Assembly (NCBI GenBank): GCA_021234155.1
Contig: JAJEKV010000213.1
Coordinates: 124,001 to 188,000 of the forward strand
Origin: Isoetes taiwanensis
Lineage: Eukaryota > Streptophyta > Lycopodiopsida > Isoetales > Isoetaceae
Direction: 5' to 3'
DNA length: 64,000 bases
Of the stretch, positions 1 to 11,501 are shown piece after piece; positions within the stretch are counted from its first letter, which is position 1; each line of letters opens with the position of its first letter. A program made the position numbers and the translations under genes. Below the pieces are notes generated by a model. The model ran no database searches, was not told the DNA's origin, and worked only from the letters and a program-made list of their open reading frames with translations.

Positions 1-1002
1 GCCCACACGCAGTGGCAAGCCATCAGACCTAGTCACAATGATCCGTGGTAGGCTTTACACACCAGAGGGATCGTTCAAGAGTCAGGACATGAACCTCCTT
101 CTCAGCCAGTCTGGCCCCTTCACCCACAACCCGGTGTGGCTGCGACACGTGCCAATCTATAGTGTGCTAGAGAGGCTACTCTAGGAGCATCTACTACCAA
201 GCTTTAGGTCTCTACCCCCCTTCCCAATACAAGGGGTTCATAGAGAAACATCATCCACATATTATGTAAGAACTAAAGAACTATATCTAATCTACATCAT
301 AGAGTTAGGTTCTTTAGTTAGAGGCTGGCATCTAGAGATCTAGAAGGTCGCTATGGCCAATTTAATAGGCTAAACCACCGATTCTATGACTGAAATAGGG
401 TTTAGACTATCTAATTGGCCAAATACCTGATCCTTGAGTGGCTCCTCCTGACCTGAGCTCGACCATCCTGCTGAAACGCTCGAATCAAGGGAAACTAATG
501 GTGCAATTCTCCCAGCAGAAGTTCTGGAGGCGGTTTTGGCTGTTGAGGCAGCCAAAACAGAGTTCTAAAGCCCTAGAAACTAAAATGGGCAAGTTAGGGT
601 TTCTCACCCTAAATAGACAAGGGGTGGTTAGGGTTTCCAATTATCCCCTTTGGCATGTGGGATAATTGGAAATGGGCCCACTTGCCTTTAAGGGCTAGGT
701 GGCCAAATGTGCCCACATGGAAATGTGTGCATTAATGAATGTGTACATTGGAAAATGTGCACATTAATTGCACCTATGGGTGTGGCCCACTTGGCATGAA
801 ATGGCCATATGGGAAAATGTGCACCTAAGTGAATGTGCACATTGTTTAATGTGCACATTAATAAATGCACACTCCTTGCGCTGCGTTGCCCCTAGGGCTA
901 CTAACCTAGCTACACGCTACGCACACGCCACCGTGGTGGCGGTACGCGCGGACGCAGGCAAGATAGGCGCGCCCCGGGCGATAATCGCGGCCGAACGTCA
1001 CA
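1..1002 (-). repeat. 3' LTR of chromovirus (cut by window start)
   Basis: Base 1 corresponds to base 14648 of the complete LTR copy. On the plus strand it ends in CGTCACA, so on the minus strand it starts TGTGACG, matching the other LTR. It is abutted by a polypurine tract, which identifies it as the 3' LTR. Away from the GC-rich last 120 bp, the differences from the 5' LTR that I could see sit at CAG/CTG positions. Confidence 0.92.
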
Positions 1003-1015
1003 TTCTCCCCACCTT
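1003..1015 (-). promoter_or_regulatory. Polypurine tract (plus-strand primer)
   Basis: The minus strand reads AAGGTGGGGAGAA immediately before the TGTGACG start of the 3' LTR, the expected place for a PPT. A near-duplicate (CAAGGTGGGGAGA on minus) lies about 40 bp further inside, at 1047-1059. Confidence 0.85.
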
Positions 1016-1382
1016 GAAATGATGTTGTCCGCGGCATCGTGGGTCTCCCCACCTTGGGATCATCCTAACCTGCAATCAACTAGATACATACGATAACTAC
1101 TATAATACTTACACATTTATTACGATTACCTTAAGGTAATATTTTTAGGACATTACCATGCCGTTATATTATGAAATAACTTATCAATTCATACATTATT
1201 AAAACAGGTTACTCAAAAATTCACTTGACATGACAATTAAGTTTATCAAAATTAAAATTAACGTCCGAGGTACTCTTCATTCCTTGCAACACATTCCAAC
1301 AAAATTTGTGTTGCAAGTCTTCGTAGCTCGACCTCCTTGCCCTCCGGAGCGCTCTATTGGCCTGCAGGTCGACACTACGTTA
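1016..1382. other. Non-coding spacer between pol and PPT
   Basis: AT-rich between about 1080 and 1260, with no supported gene. It holds only the second PPT-like purine stretch at 1047-1059. Confidence 0.6.
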
Positions 1383-1876
1383 TTAACCTACACAAATCGA
1401 CATGCCTGAGCCGATTTCTTCGGAGATGACCTTGCCGTCCCATTGCTCCATAAACTGTGGGTACTGCTTTACTAAATCTTTCTTAAGTACCCACGTCAGC
1501 GTCTTCCATCGGCAAGTGTTTCCACTTGACCAAATCTTTGGAGGAATTCGATCTCCTCGTTTTCTTGAAAGCTTTATCAAGAATCAATTCGAATTATTTC
1601 CAACTGCTTCCTCCGCCATTTCCAACAATGTTGAGTGTCCAAGACTTCGCCCTGATTGGGAGTATGCTTCTTCAACAAACTTACGTGGAAGACTTTATGA
1701 ATCTTTAGGTGTGCTGGCAAGTCTAGCTTGTAGGATTGATTGCCTACTCTCTTGACTATTCGAAAGGTCCAGCCCACCTTGGAGCAAGCTTCTTGCAATT
1801 CCCCGATCCCGAAGCTTTTGCTCGCTTTTACCTTGATCTTGAGCCAAACATCATCTCCAACTTTGAACTCTCTCAT
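1383..1876 (-). pseudogene. pol: Integrase C-terminus with chromodomain
   Basis: On the minus strand from 1876 the frame shows the gypsy integrase C-terminal module: MREFKVGDDVWLKIK, then GWTFRIVKRVGNQSYKLDLP, then HKVFHVSLLKKH. After a frame change near 1577 another frame gives KTRRSNSSKDLVKWKHLPM followed by EDADV. That matches the chromodomain core (LVKWKGLP-x-EDA) of chromoviruses. In this family the chromodomain tethers the integration complex to modified histone H3 tails. The region is the downstream end of pol. At least one frameshift and a stop (in a position equal to VGT-stop-ERF) break it. Confidence 0.82.
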
Positions 1877-2935
1877 TTGTTCGATGCTTGTCTACGATGC
1901 TCTTCTCGACGACTTCTTTGCCGCCAGATACCCTCGAACTTCTTCCACAAGCCGCCGTGATATCGGCCAACATTTGTCGCGAAACTTCCACTTTTGACGG
2001 GGGTTGTGCCAAGTGTCCCGAGTTAGGCAATCGATAGCCGAATTGATCATAAACGGCGACATTTGGGATGATTCCCGCTTGGTGCTATTGTATGCAAACT
2101 CCACCAAGTGAATAAATTCTTCCCACATACCTTGCTTATTCCGCATATAGTTTCAGAGCATGTCTTCTAAAAATCCTCGTTGGTCCGCTTCCATTTGGCC
2201 ATCCGTCTCGAGGATGATATGCCGCGGCTCATGGATAGCTTCGTCAATCGTCAGAAGAGAGGTCTTGCCGTAAGGCACTCATGAACTTCGATCCCTCGTG
2301 GGAGATAATCTCCCTTGGCATGCCATGAAGCCTCAAGATCTCTTTGGTGAAGAGCTTCACTGTATCCATAGCCAGACCGTGGTCCCGCAAGGCACAAAAT
2401 GTGCCATTTTCGACAACTTGTCGACTACTACCATCAACGATCTTTCCCTCTTATGGTCCTTGGAAGTCCTGTGGATGAAATCCATGCTAATCACCTCCCA
2501 CTTAGCGCTTGGCACCGCTTAATGGCTTCTAATGCTCTGGAATTAAGCCGCCTCCGCCTTCGTCACGACATAGCCGGTATTTCTCGATGTAGCGAAGCTA
2601 CTTGCTTCTTCATTCCCCGCCAATAATAGCTGCCGCGACTTTGAAATATGTTTTCATGAACCCGCATGGCCAGCTATTGGGCTGTTTGCGTGTCATGGAG
2701 GATCAATTTCCTTACACCGATGATTCGGCACGCACAACTTGTTCTTATGGTATAACAGGTTGCCTTCCTTCTTATAATGTTTAAAGGCTTCCCGCTCCTT
2801 ATCTGTTCTAGCCTCCCTCGAGAGGCTTGCCCATACTTCCTTGAAATCCACATCCGCTGGCAAAGACTCTTCAATCTTCTTACCAAAGTCACTGGAGAGC
2901 GCCGAAATTGCATTGCAATGCACTCTAGTTGTCGT
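1877..2935 (-). pseudogene. pol: Integrase zinc finger and catalytic core (degraded)
   Basis: Downstream of RNase H the minus strand gives a spacer region with ADVDFKEVWASLSREARTD and KHYKKEGNLLYHKNKLCVPN, which is the usual entry to the HHCC zinc finger of gypsy integrases. Nearer 2146-1892 the frame MWEEFIHLVEFAYNSTKRES then SSQMSPF is the end of the rve integrase core (typical form: LPLAEFAYN-S-H-S-T-x-SPF). The catalytic DDE residues between them are spread over several frames and could not be placed one by one. Confidence 0.75.
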
Positions 2936-3470
2936 GGAATGCCTTGAAAGCGCATCTGCTACCACATTGAGCTTCCCCGCTTGTAGACTATATCAAAGTC
3001 ATACTCTTCAAGGAACTCCATCCACCTTCTCTGCCTTTAGGTTGAGGTGTGGTTATGTGAATATACATACCGAGGCTCACGATGGTTCAGATCCAATTGG
3101 AACTTCCTTCCCAACGGATAGTGCCTCCAAATTCTTAATGCTCTGACAACCGCAAGCAATTCCTGATCGTGCGTTGGGTAGCGCGTTTTGGCCGTCGTTC
3201 ATCTTCCTGGAATCATACGCTACTACACGCTCTTCTTGCATGAGCATTGCCCCAGTAGCTATCTTTACTTCGGGCCCGCCGCTACAAGCTTGTCTTTCTC
3301 CGGGTCCGCAGTGGTTAAGATCTGGGCGGTTGTTAAAGCTTCCTTCAACAATTCGAACCGCCAAGGCTTTCTTGTGCCAGGCTCAGCCCAATCTTTCACC
3401 TTCTACCCCGCTTCTCGTCAAGTCTGTTAATTGGGCCGCTATCTTAGCAAAGTTCTTCACGAACTTCTCA
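2936..3470 (-). pseudogene. pol: RNase H domain of gypsy pol
   Basis: The minus strand contains ATGAMLMQEERVVAYDSRKM then ND, the start of the gypsy RNase H (typical DAS-x-x-AIGAVLMQ...VAYESRKL). Further on comes SVGKEVPIGSEPS, the remnant of the YLLGKEF-x-LRTDH segment. The domain ends with VVADALSR at about 2965-2940, the conserved exit of gypsy RNase H. Frames change several times, so no single open frame covers it. It would degrade the RNA strand after reverse transcription. Confidence 0.8.
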
Positions 3471-4150
3471 GAGTACCACTACTGCTAGGAGGAAACTTCG
3501 ACTTCATGCACATTCTTTGGGCGCCGCCGAATAATGGCGGCTTCAATCTTTGCGGGGATCCGCCGAGATGCCTTCTCACGAGATCACATGACCGAGATAC
3601 TCCACCTTCCCCTCGCTATGGCGGCACCGACAACTTGGCGCATAACCGGTGCCTCCTCAACTTCTCCGGCCTCTTCTCAAGTGTTGTCTGCGTGTTCTTC
3701 AAGGGATCTGCTATACACCAAAATGTCATCAAAGAAAACAATCACAAAGGTGTCTAAAACTCCTCGAAGATGTCGCTCATGAGCCTCATGAACGCCGCGG
3801 GGCATTCGATAGTTTAAAAGGCATTACCGCGGAACTCATAATGCCCATACCGCTCTCAAGGCTGGTCTTATGGATATCTTCTTTCTTTATCCCGATCTGA
3901 TGATAACCGACCTTAAGTCAATTTTGGAGAAGACCTTTGCACCTTGGAGTTGATCCATCAAGTCATCCGATCCGGGAGCGATACTTGTTCTTAATGGTGT
4001 GCTTATTCAACTGCGCTATAGTCTATGCACATTTTAAACCGCCATCCTTCTTCTTAACGAAGAGAATGGGCGCTCCAAATGGCGTAAACACTAGGTCTAA
4101 TGAAACCTAGGTCAAGCAGCCCCTCGCAGAATCGCTTCTTTAGCTCCTCG
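3471..4150 (-). pseudogene. pol: Reverse transcriptase domain of gypsy pol
   Basis: On the minus strand, motif A region reads DDLMDQLQGAKVFSKIDLRS (about 3975-3910) and the catalytic box reads VIVFFDDILVYSRSLEEH (about 3755-3690), the F-x-DD form typical of Ty3/gypsy. Downstream KVEYLGHVIS, then EGISADPRK is the connection segment. The pieces lie in different frames with scattered stops. The domain copies the element RNA into DNA from the tRNA primer. Confidence 0.85.
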
Positions 4151-4264
4151 ACAACTCCCCGTTGTCATTCTATATGGAGCCTTGCTTGTTGGCTTTGTTC
4201 CTGTTCGAAAAGTGCTATCTTTCGACTCCCTTTATAAGGAGGGAGCTGCTTGATCTCATCCGAA

Positions 4265-4669
4265 AGAGATCATGGAACTCCTCGCGGATCAGCTTTAGCT
4301 ATTTGCTTCCGCAACTTGTCGAGCACCTTGTCTTCTTTGCTTCCTTCCGATTCGCCACTAATCTCAAGCTTGAAAATGTATGCCACTTGCTCACTCTTGA
4401 TGCACTTGGAACAGCCGTTTAGAAGACATACACCGCATGATGGGAACAACTTCCTTGCCGCGCTATATCTCAATAATCTTGCCGTCGGTGTTGGGAAGGT
4501 CACCTTCCGCAAGGTTCCCATAATCGATAATGGCCCCCGCTGGTCCAAGGTACTCCATTCCTATAATCAAGTCGACTTGCCAATGCCCATTACTTTAGTG
4601 TTTCAACTTCCCCATCTGGGGGATATTAATCCCCGAGTCGCAAGTCGAAGGTCGGTTAATTCTCTCTCT
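4265..4669 (-). pseudogene. pol: Retroviral-type aspartic protease segment
   Basis: On the minus strand a frame reads WQVDLIIGMEYLGPAGAIID, then YGNLAEGDLP, matching the C-terminal half of gypsy proteases (DVILGMDWL...A-x-ID). The N-terminal D-S/T-G motif was not found. A possible remnant is STCDSGINIP, close to the insertion point of the nested LTR element at 4670. If that element is removed, the frame continues into the gag side at 8311. Confidence 0.7.
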
Positions 4670-5150
4670 TGTTAGATAGACGTTAGTGGCATAGGCCACA
4701 TGTCATCATAGTTAGTGGCACATGGCCACATGTTGTCATCATATAGGGTTGGGGTTTGCTCACTATATAGAGCCCCTTGGGCATTAAGTCCCTAGTGGCA
4801 TTTGGCACCCATGTTGTCATTTGGGTTAGGGCCTCATTTTGAGAAGGTTTTAGCTCATTGTGAAGGTTTTTTCACGTTTTGGGCCTCATTTTGTGAAGGT
4901 TTTAGCTGTTTTGGAAGGTTTTAGCTCACGCCTCTCATTTTGTGGAGGTTTCAGCTCACGTTTTGGGCGCCTCATTTTGGCAATATGATCCACTTTGTTC
5001 ATTTCTTGGCATTTGTGCCTGTTTGTGTTCTTGGGTTTCCTCCCCCTTTGTTTTGTCATTCTTGAGCATTTGTGGCAGCCTTGTTGCATCCGGCTGACCA
5101 TGGTGGTGCTTTGCTGACAAGGTGCATGCCAAGAACCCCATATTTCAACA
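4670..5150 (+). repeat. 5' LTR of nested element
   Basis: Runs TGTTAG...TTTCAACA and is about 25 bp longer than the right LTR. It contains several copies of a short phrase around GGTTTTAGCTCACG / GGTTTCAGCTCACG, which also repeat in the right LTR. Confidence 0.85.
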
Positions 5151-7843
5151 CCGGGCGCCCGTCGATGCGGGTTCGCTCAAGAATTTCTTGATCCTTCTTT
5201 GTTATCTGTTGTCTTCTTTGCTCTCATGGTTCTTGATCTTTGAAAACTTTGTGTACACTACTCTAAACTCTTTTCCCTTTGCCCAACCAGGCTGAATTGT
5301 CCGGAGGCCTTCTTTGTTCATTTGCCCAACCGGGCCGAATTGTGCGGAGGCCCTTTGTCTTTCAAATCAAACCCGGTGATGATAAGCCGGTGATCCAATC
5401 AATCTTGTTCAAAAGCTGTTTTCAAAACTACGTTCTTCAATTGCGGCAAGCACGATTAATACGTTTACGGCATTTTGGAGTGGTGATGACACTTCATTCT
5501 TGAAAAAATTTTCAGAAAAATGGGTTTCTCACAAGCTTTTTTCGTCCCATTTACGTGCGGAGGGGCGTTTTCTTTGAAAAAGCGCCAAAAATATCATGCT
5601 TTTTCTTTGCCTCACGAAAGCTTTTTTTTCGTCCCTTTTTGGACTTTTTGCTGCTTTTTGTTTAAAATTTCCAAAAATATCCTCTGTTTTCTTTGTCTTA
5701 CGTCATCTGCAAGAAACTATGGGTTATCATACAATCAGCCTGTTTGAAGCGTGCCAAAGGAAGGCTCTTGTTACTCTTGTTACAAATTTTTTCAACACTC
5801 TTCAACAATCATCTTCAAGAAAGCTTGGTTCAGCATTCAAAGCATTCAAAGCATCTCGCAACAACAAATTATCAACACATCGCACAACAATCTACATTTC
5901 GGATCATGCGAGTTCTTGTTCTAAATTTTCAAGAGGGCCGACTTGGGCTAGCCCCCATTCCTCTGTTCAAGCCTATAGAGGCTGCGGCAACAACTCAATC
6001 GATCATCAAGCACATCCACGAAGACTACGGTCGAATCTATCGCAAAAAGCTTTACAACAATCAAATCAACACAACATTTCAGGTATTAAGTTTTTAGGAG
6101 GGCCAGCACCTTGGGCTAGCCCCTTTCCTCTGTTCAAGCACACAACAAAAGAAAACGGCGGCCGGTTTATTTTTCAAGCAAGCAAAGATCTCTCGGCAGG
6201 ACATTTGGCGCTTCGGTTTGGCTGGTGCGCAACATCCGCAAACAAATCTTCAAGTCGACTCATACGCAGCAACAAACACGGCATGCACAAAAAAAAACAA
6301 GCACAAAGATTAACATGGGTATGCCTCGGATTCGATGTCTCCGGATCTAGTATTTTCAAGAATCGATGTTGTTTTTCACCGTTGAAGCAAGAAGCACAAA
6401 CATCCCACTAGCGGGCGGGCGCCTTCAAATCCAACCACCGGTTCGGTCTCTGCATTACGGCAAATCCGGCCACCATTTGCAGCGAATCCGATAAATATAG
6501 CAACTAAGCGTGTTGCTCCAACCAAATCAGCTGCCCTTGTGCGAGAATCATGCAAATATCTACCATCAAACTCGTCTTCCAAGCAAAAACCGGCCCAATA
6601 GCTCGGATCGGCGCCATTCTTGGAACTCCAAAGAACCCACTATGTTTTCAAGCAAATCGGCTATTGAGCCCGGGATGCCAAGATTCAAAACAAAAACAAT
6701 CGAACTTCTCGGCTATTTCAAGCCGCTAGGCCATTTTGACACCAATCCGGCCGCCTCTCAGATTCAAGCGGTACATCAACAAAATCGAGTTACAAACTTC
6801 AGTAGCGGACCCATTTTTGTTGTTCTTGTTGCGGCCAGACCGCCTGGTGAAAGCGAGTAAAAGATTTTTAGGGCAATTTTTTGTTCACGGCTAAGATTTG
6901 GCCGCCCAGCTCTATGGCCCAGATACACTTACATTTTAGGGCATACACTTTCTCACGGAAGTTCATGCAACGGCCCACCCTGCAACACTTTCATCACGCC
7001 CAACCGGACAGCGGCTAGAACAACTTATTTGGTCAACACTTATTTTCCCTACTCAACCACGGGCCATCCGCGCTTATTTGGACCACTTTGCAATTTTTCC
7101 ACTCTTACCCACGGGCCACGCAGAGGTACTTGAAATCTTACCCACGGCCCGCCACGCTTGAAAATCATTTGCCCATAGCCACTCACGCACAGGTGGAGCA
7201 CGCTTATGCACGCCCACGCTAGTCATTTTACCCACGCTGTTAACACACGCACATGTTTGTCACAACCAACCACGGGCCTTGTTAAAACCCACGCCCCACT
7301 ATTTTTTGTTATGTGCATACTCTAACACTTGACACATTTGGCCCACGGTAACTCCTGCAACTTTTTTCCAGCCCACCCACGAGCTACACTTTGGCAGCTT
7401 TTTTTGGTCACGCCCAACCAAGGGCCCCTCTTGCCAAGCATGGGCCCACGCCCACGGTTCACACTTTGAAATACTTTTAGCAACACTTAAGGGCCACGCT
7501 TTGAACCCTTGCAAGTTTTTCTCACGCCCACCCACGGGCCATCCTTACACGCTTGTCCACGCCCGTGGTTGATATTTGGTGCTTACATTTTTGAAGACCC
7601 TCTATCATTATTTTAAGTTGTATTTTTGCCACTATTGGTTACAATTGCCTTCCCCATGATATAAGGGATGGCCATCATTATTTATTGCCCCTATGTGATC
7701 TACACGGCATCAACATTCTTTTTGATCTAATTCGTCACCAACACCTTGAAGAAGACTTTTTGGCAAATATTTTTGTTACTTCCCCTCCGTTTTTGTAAAC
7801 ATGTCAAACCTAATATTATAAAGGTTTGCATATAGTGAGGTTT
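5151..7843 (+). other. Interior of nested element, no supported gene
   Basis: Open frames exist (the longest 271 codons at 5596-6411) but none shows a domain, and their composition looks like chance in low-stop DNA. The block AGGGCC..CTTGGGCTAGCCCC..TTCCTCTGTTCAAG occurs twice (about 5932-5972 and 6096-6140). Between about 6890 and 7560 a motif near CCCACGGGCC recurs many times in slightly changed form. The sequence after the 5' LTR (CCGGGCGCCC) does not match a tRNA-Met PBS. Confidence 0.6.
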
Positions 7844-7855
7844 GGTGGGGGGGAG
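7844..7855 (+). promoter_or_regulatory. Polypurine tract of nested element
   Basis: GGTGGGGGGGAG ends directly at the TGTTAG start of the right LTR, which fixes the element orientation as plus. Confidence 0.85.
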
Positions 7856-8310
7856 TGTTAGCCCCTTGGGCTAAGTCATAGACGTTAGTGGCATAGGCCA
7901 CATGTCATCATAGATGTTAGTGGCACATGGCCACATGTTGTCATCATATAGGGTTAGGGGTTTGCTCACTATAGAGAGAGCATTTCCCCTCATTGTGAAG
8001 GTTTCAGCTCACGTTTTCCCCTCATTTTTGAAGGTTTCAGCTCACGTTTTGGAGCGCCTCATTTTGTGAAGGTTTTAGCTCACGTTTTGGAGCGCCTCAT
8101 TTTGTGGAGGTTTCAGCTCACGTTTTGGAGCGCCTCATTTTGGCAATATGATCCACTTTGTTCATTTCTTGGCATTTGTGCCCTGTTTGTGTTCTTGGAG
8201 TTTCCTCCCCCTTTGTTTTGTCATTCTTGAGCATTTGTGGCAGCCTTGTTGCATCCGGCAGCCATGGTCTGCTGCAGCAAGGTGCATGCCAAGAACCCCA
8301 TATTTCAACA
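7856..8310 (+). repeat. 3' LTR of nested element
   Basis: Begins TGTTAGCCCC after the PPT and ends TATTTCAACA. It is followed by CTCT, the target duplication also found before the left LTR. Confidence 0.87.
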
Positions 8311-9684
8311 CTCTGTATCTATTGCGGCAAAGATATGACACTCACCCTGAATGTAGTCGCGGGCTTTCGCCGCCGCCGTCGAACGAACCAGTGTCCCAAT
8401 CCCCAATTCGCTAGCCGCACTCATGGCGTAAGGGGCGCCACGGCCCTATGGCCTGGCTGGAAGCACGAAGCAAAGCCGCTTTTCTATGCACTCTGTCTCT
8501 TTTCTTTGGGCATCCTTTTGAAAAAGGATCGCCCTTGCTTTGGAGTAGTTTGACCCCCCCCGCTTGTCCTTGAAGGACACGTGCTTCTTCTCTCGCTGTT
8601 TCCCTTGGTTGCCACCATATGGGGGCTCTAGCCGGACACGATCGGGTCTCTAGGGCTATAGCTCCCTCGTCGCCTTGCCTTTGTCCCGAAATGCTGCTTT
8701 CGCCTCGCTATCCCGAGGTCCCGTCCCTTGCAAGCTTATAGCCTTGGACTCTCGCCGATCTTGTCTTGGGGTTTATTGCCCTCACAAGCTTGCTTGGATC
8801 TCCTCATTCGACCCCTCAATATAGCTTTCTCTGCATGCTTCTCACCCAATTTCGGCACATCTGACCTCGGCCTCATGAATTCCCTCGTATACTTCTGGAC
8901 AGATTTGTTGCCTTCTTTGCAACCAATAGAGAACTGCTGCATCATACTAGACTTATGTTCCCTCGGGACGAATGGCGCTTTGAAGGCTTTAGCAAACTTT
9001 ACGAACTTACAAGCATCCCCGCAAGCCATGTGCCTTTGCATAACCCTTCCACCAAATCCGTGCGGCTCCTTTCAAGTTGGTTGTTGCCACTCTTCCTTTG
9101 TCTTTATCCTTCATGCCATAAGCATTGCCGTACTCACTCATCTCGTCCAGCCATGCCTCTCGCTTCTAATCGACTGTTCTCCCCGAGCTGTTTCGATTCG
9201 GGCCTTCCATACATTGCCCGGTCGCGGAATCTACCTTCTTACGGTAGTCGAGGCCCCGTGTCCCTTTGTCGTCCATCTGGGGTGTTTCTCTGCCTTCCCT
9301 CTTGGTGTTCCTTTGCCTTCCATCTGTTGTTCGTCCGGGCCCGCTCTTCCTCTTCCTGAGAGTGAGTCTGAGTTCGAGCTTGAGTCGGAGGGATCCGAGC
9401 TGGGGGATCTCCTTCTCTTATTCCTCTTCTTGTCCCTTCCCGTTTTCCGAGCTGATGCTTGTGGCAATTGAGCATTGCCCACCGAACCTCGCCTCCGCTT
9501 GTGTGGCTATGTGAGCCTTTATCTGTTCTGTGTCCGTCCTCATCCGGGATATCTCCTCCTCCGGGGTCATGGGTTCTATTTCTTGAATAAGTTCCTTGCG
9601 GGGGGGTGGTCCGGGCGGGGTCTGTTCTTCCCTAAGGTCTTGGCGTTGTCGCTCGCCTGAGCCTAGGCCTCTAACTGCATACAC
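8311..9684 (-). pseudogene. gag: Gag polyprotein of chromovirus (frameshifted)
   Basis: From an ATG at 9684 the minus strand gives a charged N-terminus (MTPEEEISRMRTDTEQIKAH). The Retrotrans_gag core follows in other frames: KDKDKGRVATTNLKGAARIW (KV-A---L-G-A--WW pattern), then KSVQKYTREFMR, then SDVPKLGEKHAEKAIL. It would form the nucleocapsid particle. A clear CCHC zinc knuckle could not be found near 8400-8700. Frame changes near 9418, 9231 and 9041 break the gene. It runs into the protease if the nested element is removed. Confidence 0.75.
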
Positions 9685-9853
9685 AAGTAATTCATGGCTA
9701 TATGGTTATTTTTACTTGTTCTCTTGCATTGTTTATGGTTTGTTGGCATAATTGTGGAACAAAATATATCAACAAAACATTTAAAGTGCAAATGTAGATT
9801 ATATTCATATATTATATAATATTTTAGTACAAAAAGTCTCCGGGATCAAGAGT
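9685..9853. other. AT-rich spacer between accessory gene and gag
   Basis: Strongly AT-rich with runs such as ATATTATATAATATTTTA. It has no coding signal and separates accessory gene X from gag. It could hold a 3' end for gene X. Confidence 0.5.
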
Positions 9854-11387
9854 CTAACTAGTCTTGAAATCGCCCGGAAGACGGGTTGTCCTCAAGGAAC
9901 TTCTTAACTTGGGCGTTCTCCTACCGAATGACCCAAGTTCTGAAGACGCTTTGCTCGACGAGCCATTCCGCAAGGCTCTCGCCAAGTCTTCCACTCTGCG
10001 CGGTCGGATGTGACGGCCGCTGCCACCGCTTAATCTCGCCGCCGTCGATGAGGTATGGCTTAAGTCGAAAGAGGTCGAAAGTGCCATTGCTCTCTTGACT
10101 AGGACAAGATAGTCGACATTTGGCGCTATCGCGAGCATGCCGCCGAAGCCTGAGAGTGCAATCAGCATGAACACTCCTTCCTCACCTCTGGGGCTGAACT
10201 TGCGGTATATCACCGCTACTCTCCCGTCCATCAGCAGCGGCAAGTAGTACCTCGGGGATGCAATGGATTTGTCGCGCCATTGTTGATTCTCCACTTGTTT
10301 GGCCTCCACCACGGCCACCATGATGATTCGGTCGACCTCGATCCCGGTGAGCTCCCGTGCATCTTCGATTGTGGAGTCAACTCTCCTGAGGTCAATTCCT
10401 GCTCCTCTTGTGGGAGGTGGTGTTGAGGGACTCGGCATCAGGATGCTAGTGGTCTTGCCTCTGATCCCCAACCGTTTTTGAATGGCGAGGAACTCTTCTT
10501 CAGACGGCAGGTCTCTGGTCTCCATGACTTGCCTTATGTCGCTATATGCCCGGATGCTCCAAGTCGCCCCATTGTAGGTGTCGGCTTCTCTGACTTGAAG
10601 CGGGAAGTCTGAGACTCCCCGGACGATGAAGTCGTCCATGTCGGTTTGCCGCAGCTGGTGGAGCAGTTCATCCAATCTGATCTCCCTCTCCCTGCATTCG
10701 GGGAGGTTCTAGATGTCGCTGAGAAGTAGGAACTCCTCTCCGTTGATGATGATAGGGGCTAGGCTTGTGATGCCTAGCCCGAGTGGGGGAGCAACTCTGA
10801 TGCTCTGCCGGCTCCGCTCGAAGTTGATCAGCTCCTGCTCTGCTTGGCGCCGTTCTTCATCCGAGTCGAGCTCCGTGTATTCCTCGTCGTCCGACTCCTC
10901 TTCTTCTTCTCTTGCTTCTTGTTCCTGCTGATACTGCAGAAGCATCTGCTCTTCTGCTTGGGCTGCTATGGGGTCCACCTCCATCGGAGGGATAGAGGTT
11001 GCCCCCATTGGGTTTTCGGCGCGGTGGGATAAGAAGATAGCTAGGGCAGCGGTGTAAGAGAAATACTTGGTCTGTTGGTCGTCGGGGACCATGTAGTCCT
11101 AGCGATCTGCGCCTTGTTGGTTAGGTACTTGGCGATGTTGGGGACATCGCCAAGGTCTTTTGAAGGGATGGCCGGGGAACGAAATATCCTATGCAAGGGG
11201 GAACCTGAACAAGGGAGGGTCCTACCCTAGCTTGAAACTCTGCTAGCACTTGCCTATATGCCGGGGTTGCATTTAGCGTAGCTTGGATATCAATTTCTTT
11301 CCCAAAGACTTGGAAGATGTCGTTGACATCCGCCTCGGCAGCATGGGCACTGGCGCTGTACCATCGCCCGAAGTCAGCAGTGGCCAT
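9854..11387 (-). CDS. Accessory gene X of the chromovirus, unknown function
   Basis: Starts at ATG 11387 (MATADFGRWYSASAHAAEAD), about 115 bp downstream of a TATA box, and ends at 9854. The N-terminal frame (to about 11121) changes frame into a second part (11092-10709) with an acidic run (EEEEESDDEEYTELDSDEE). The third and longest part (from about 10690, 273 codons from the first ATG) contains DMDDFIVRGVSDFPLQV and YYLPLLMDGRVAVIYRKFSP then GFGGMLAIAPNVDYLVLVKR. I do not recognise the family: no membrane segment, zinc finger or catalytic motif is visible. It lies between the H3-like gene and gag in the same orientation. The promoter arrangement matches that of the H3-like gene. Sharp frame changes may be consensus errors. 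Confidence 0.6.
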
Positions 11388-11501
11388 TGATCTAGCAAAG
11401 AAGGGGGTAACAGACGGATGCGAAGCATTTAAGGAGCTGGAAGATCGCCTAAGCAGTTGGAGAGCAAATTTGGGGTGGTGCTAAATGAGAAATGGGGGAC
11501 T

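Larger units (their letters stand above)
4670..8310 (+). mobile_element. Nested non-autonomous LTR element (LARD-like)
   Basis: Two direct repeats (4670-5150 and 7856-8310) both start TGTTAG and end TATTTCAACA. A purine tract (GGTGGGGGGGAG) directly precedes the right copy. The flanks carry CTCT on each side (4666-4669 and 8311-8314), a target duplication of at least 4 bp. The 2.7-kb interior shows no gag, RT, RNase H or integrase motif on either strand, so it must be mobilised in trans, as large retrotransposon derivatives are. It is oriented opposite to the host chromovirus. Confidence 0.85.

Noticed and set aside
5596-6411. 271-codon open frame in the nested LTR element
   Set aside because: No domain, odd composition, overlaps repeated phrases and other equally open frames. 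More likely a chance frame in stop-poor DNA.
8158-8553. Plus-strand CIYCGKDMTL zinc-knuckle-like phrase
   Set aside because: Lies across the LTR end of the nested element on the strand opposite to gag. Coincidence.
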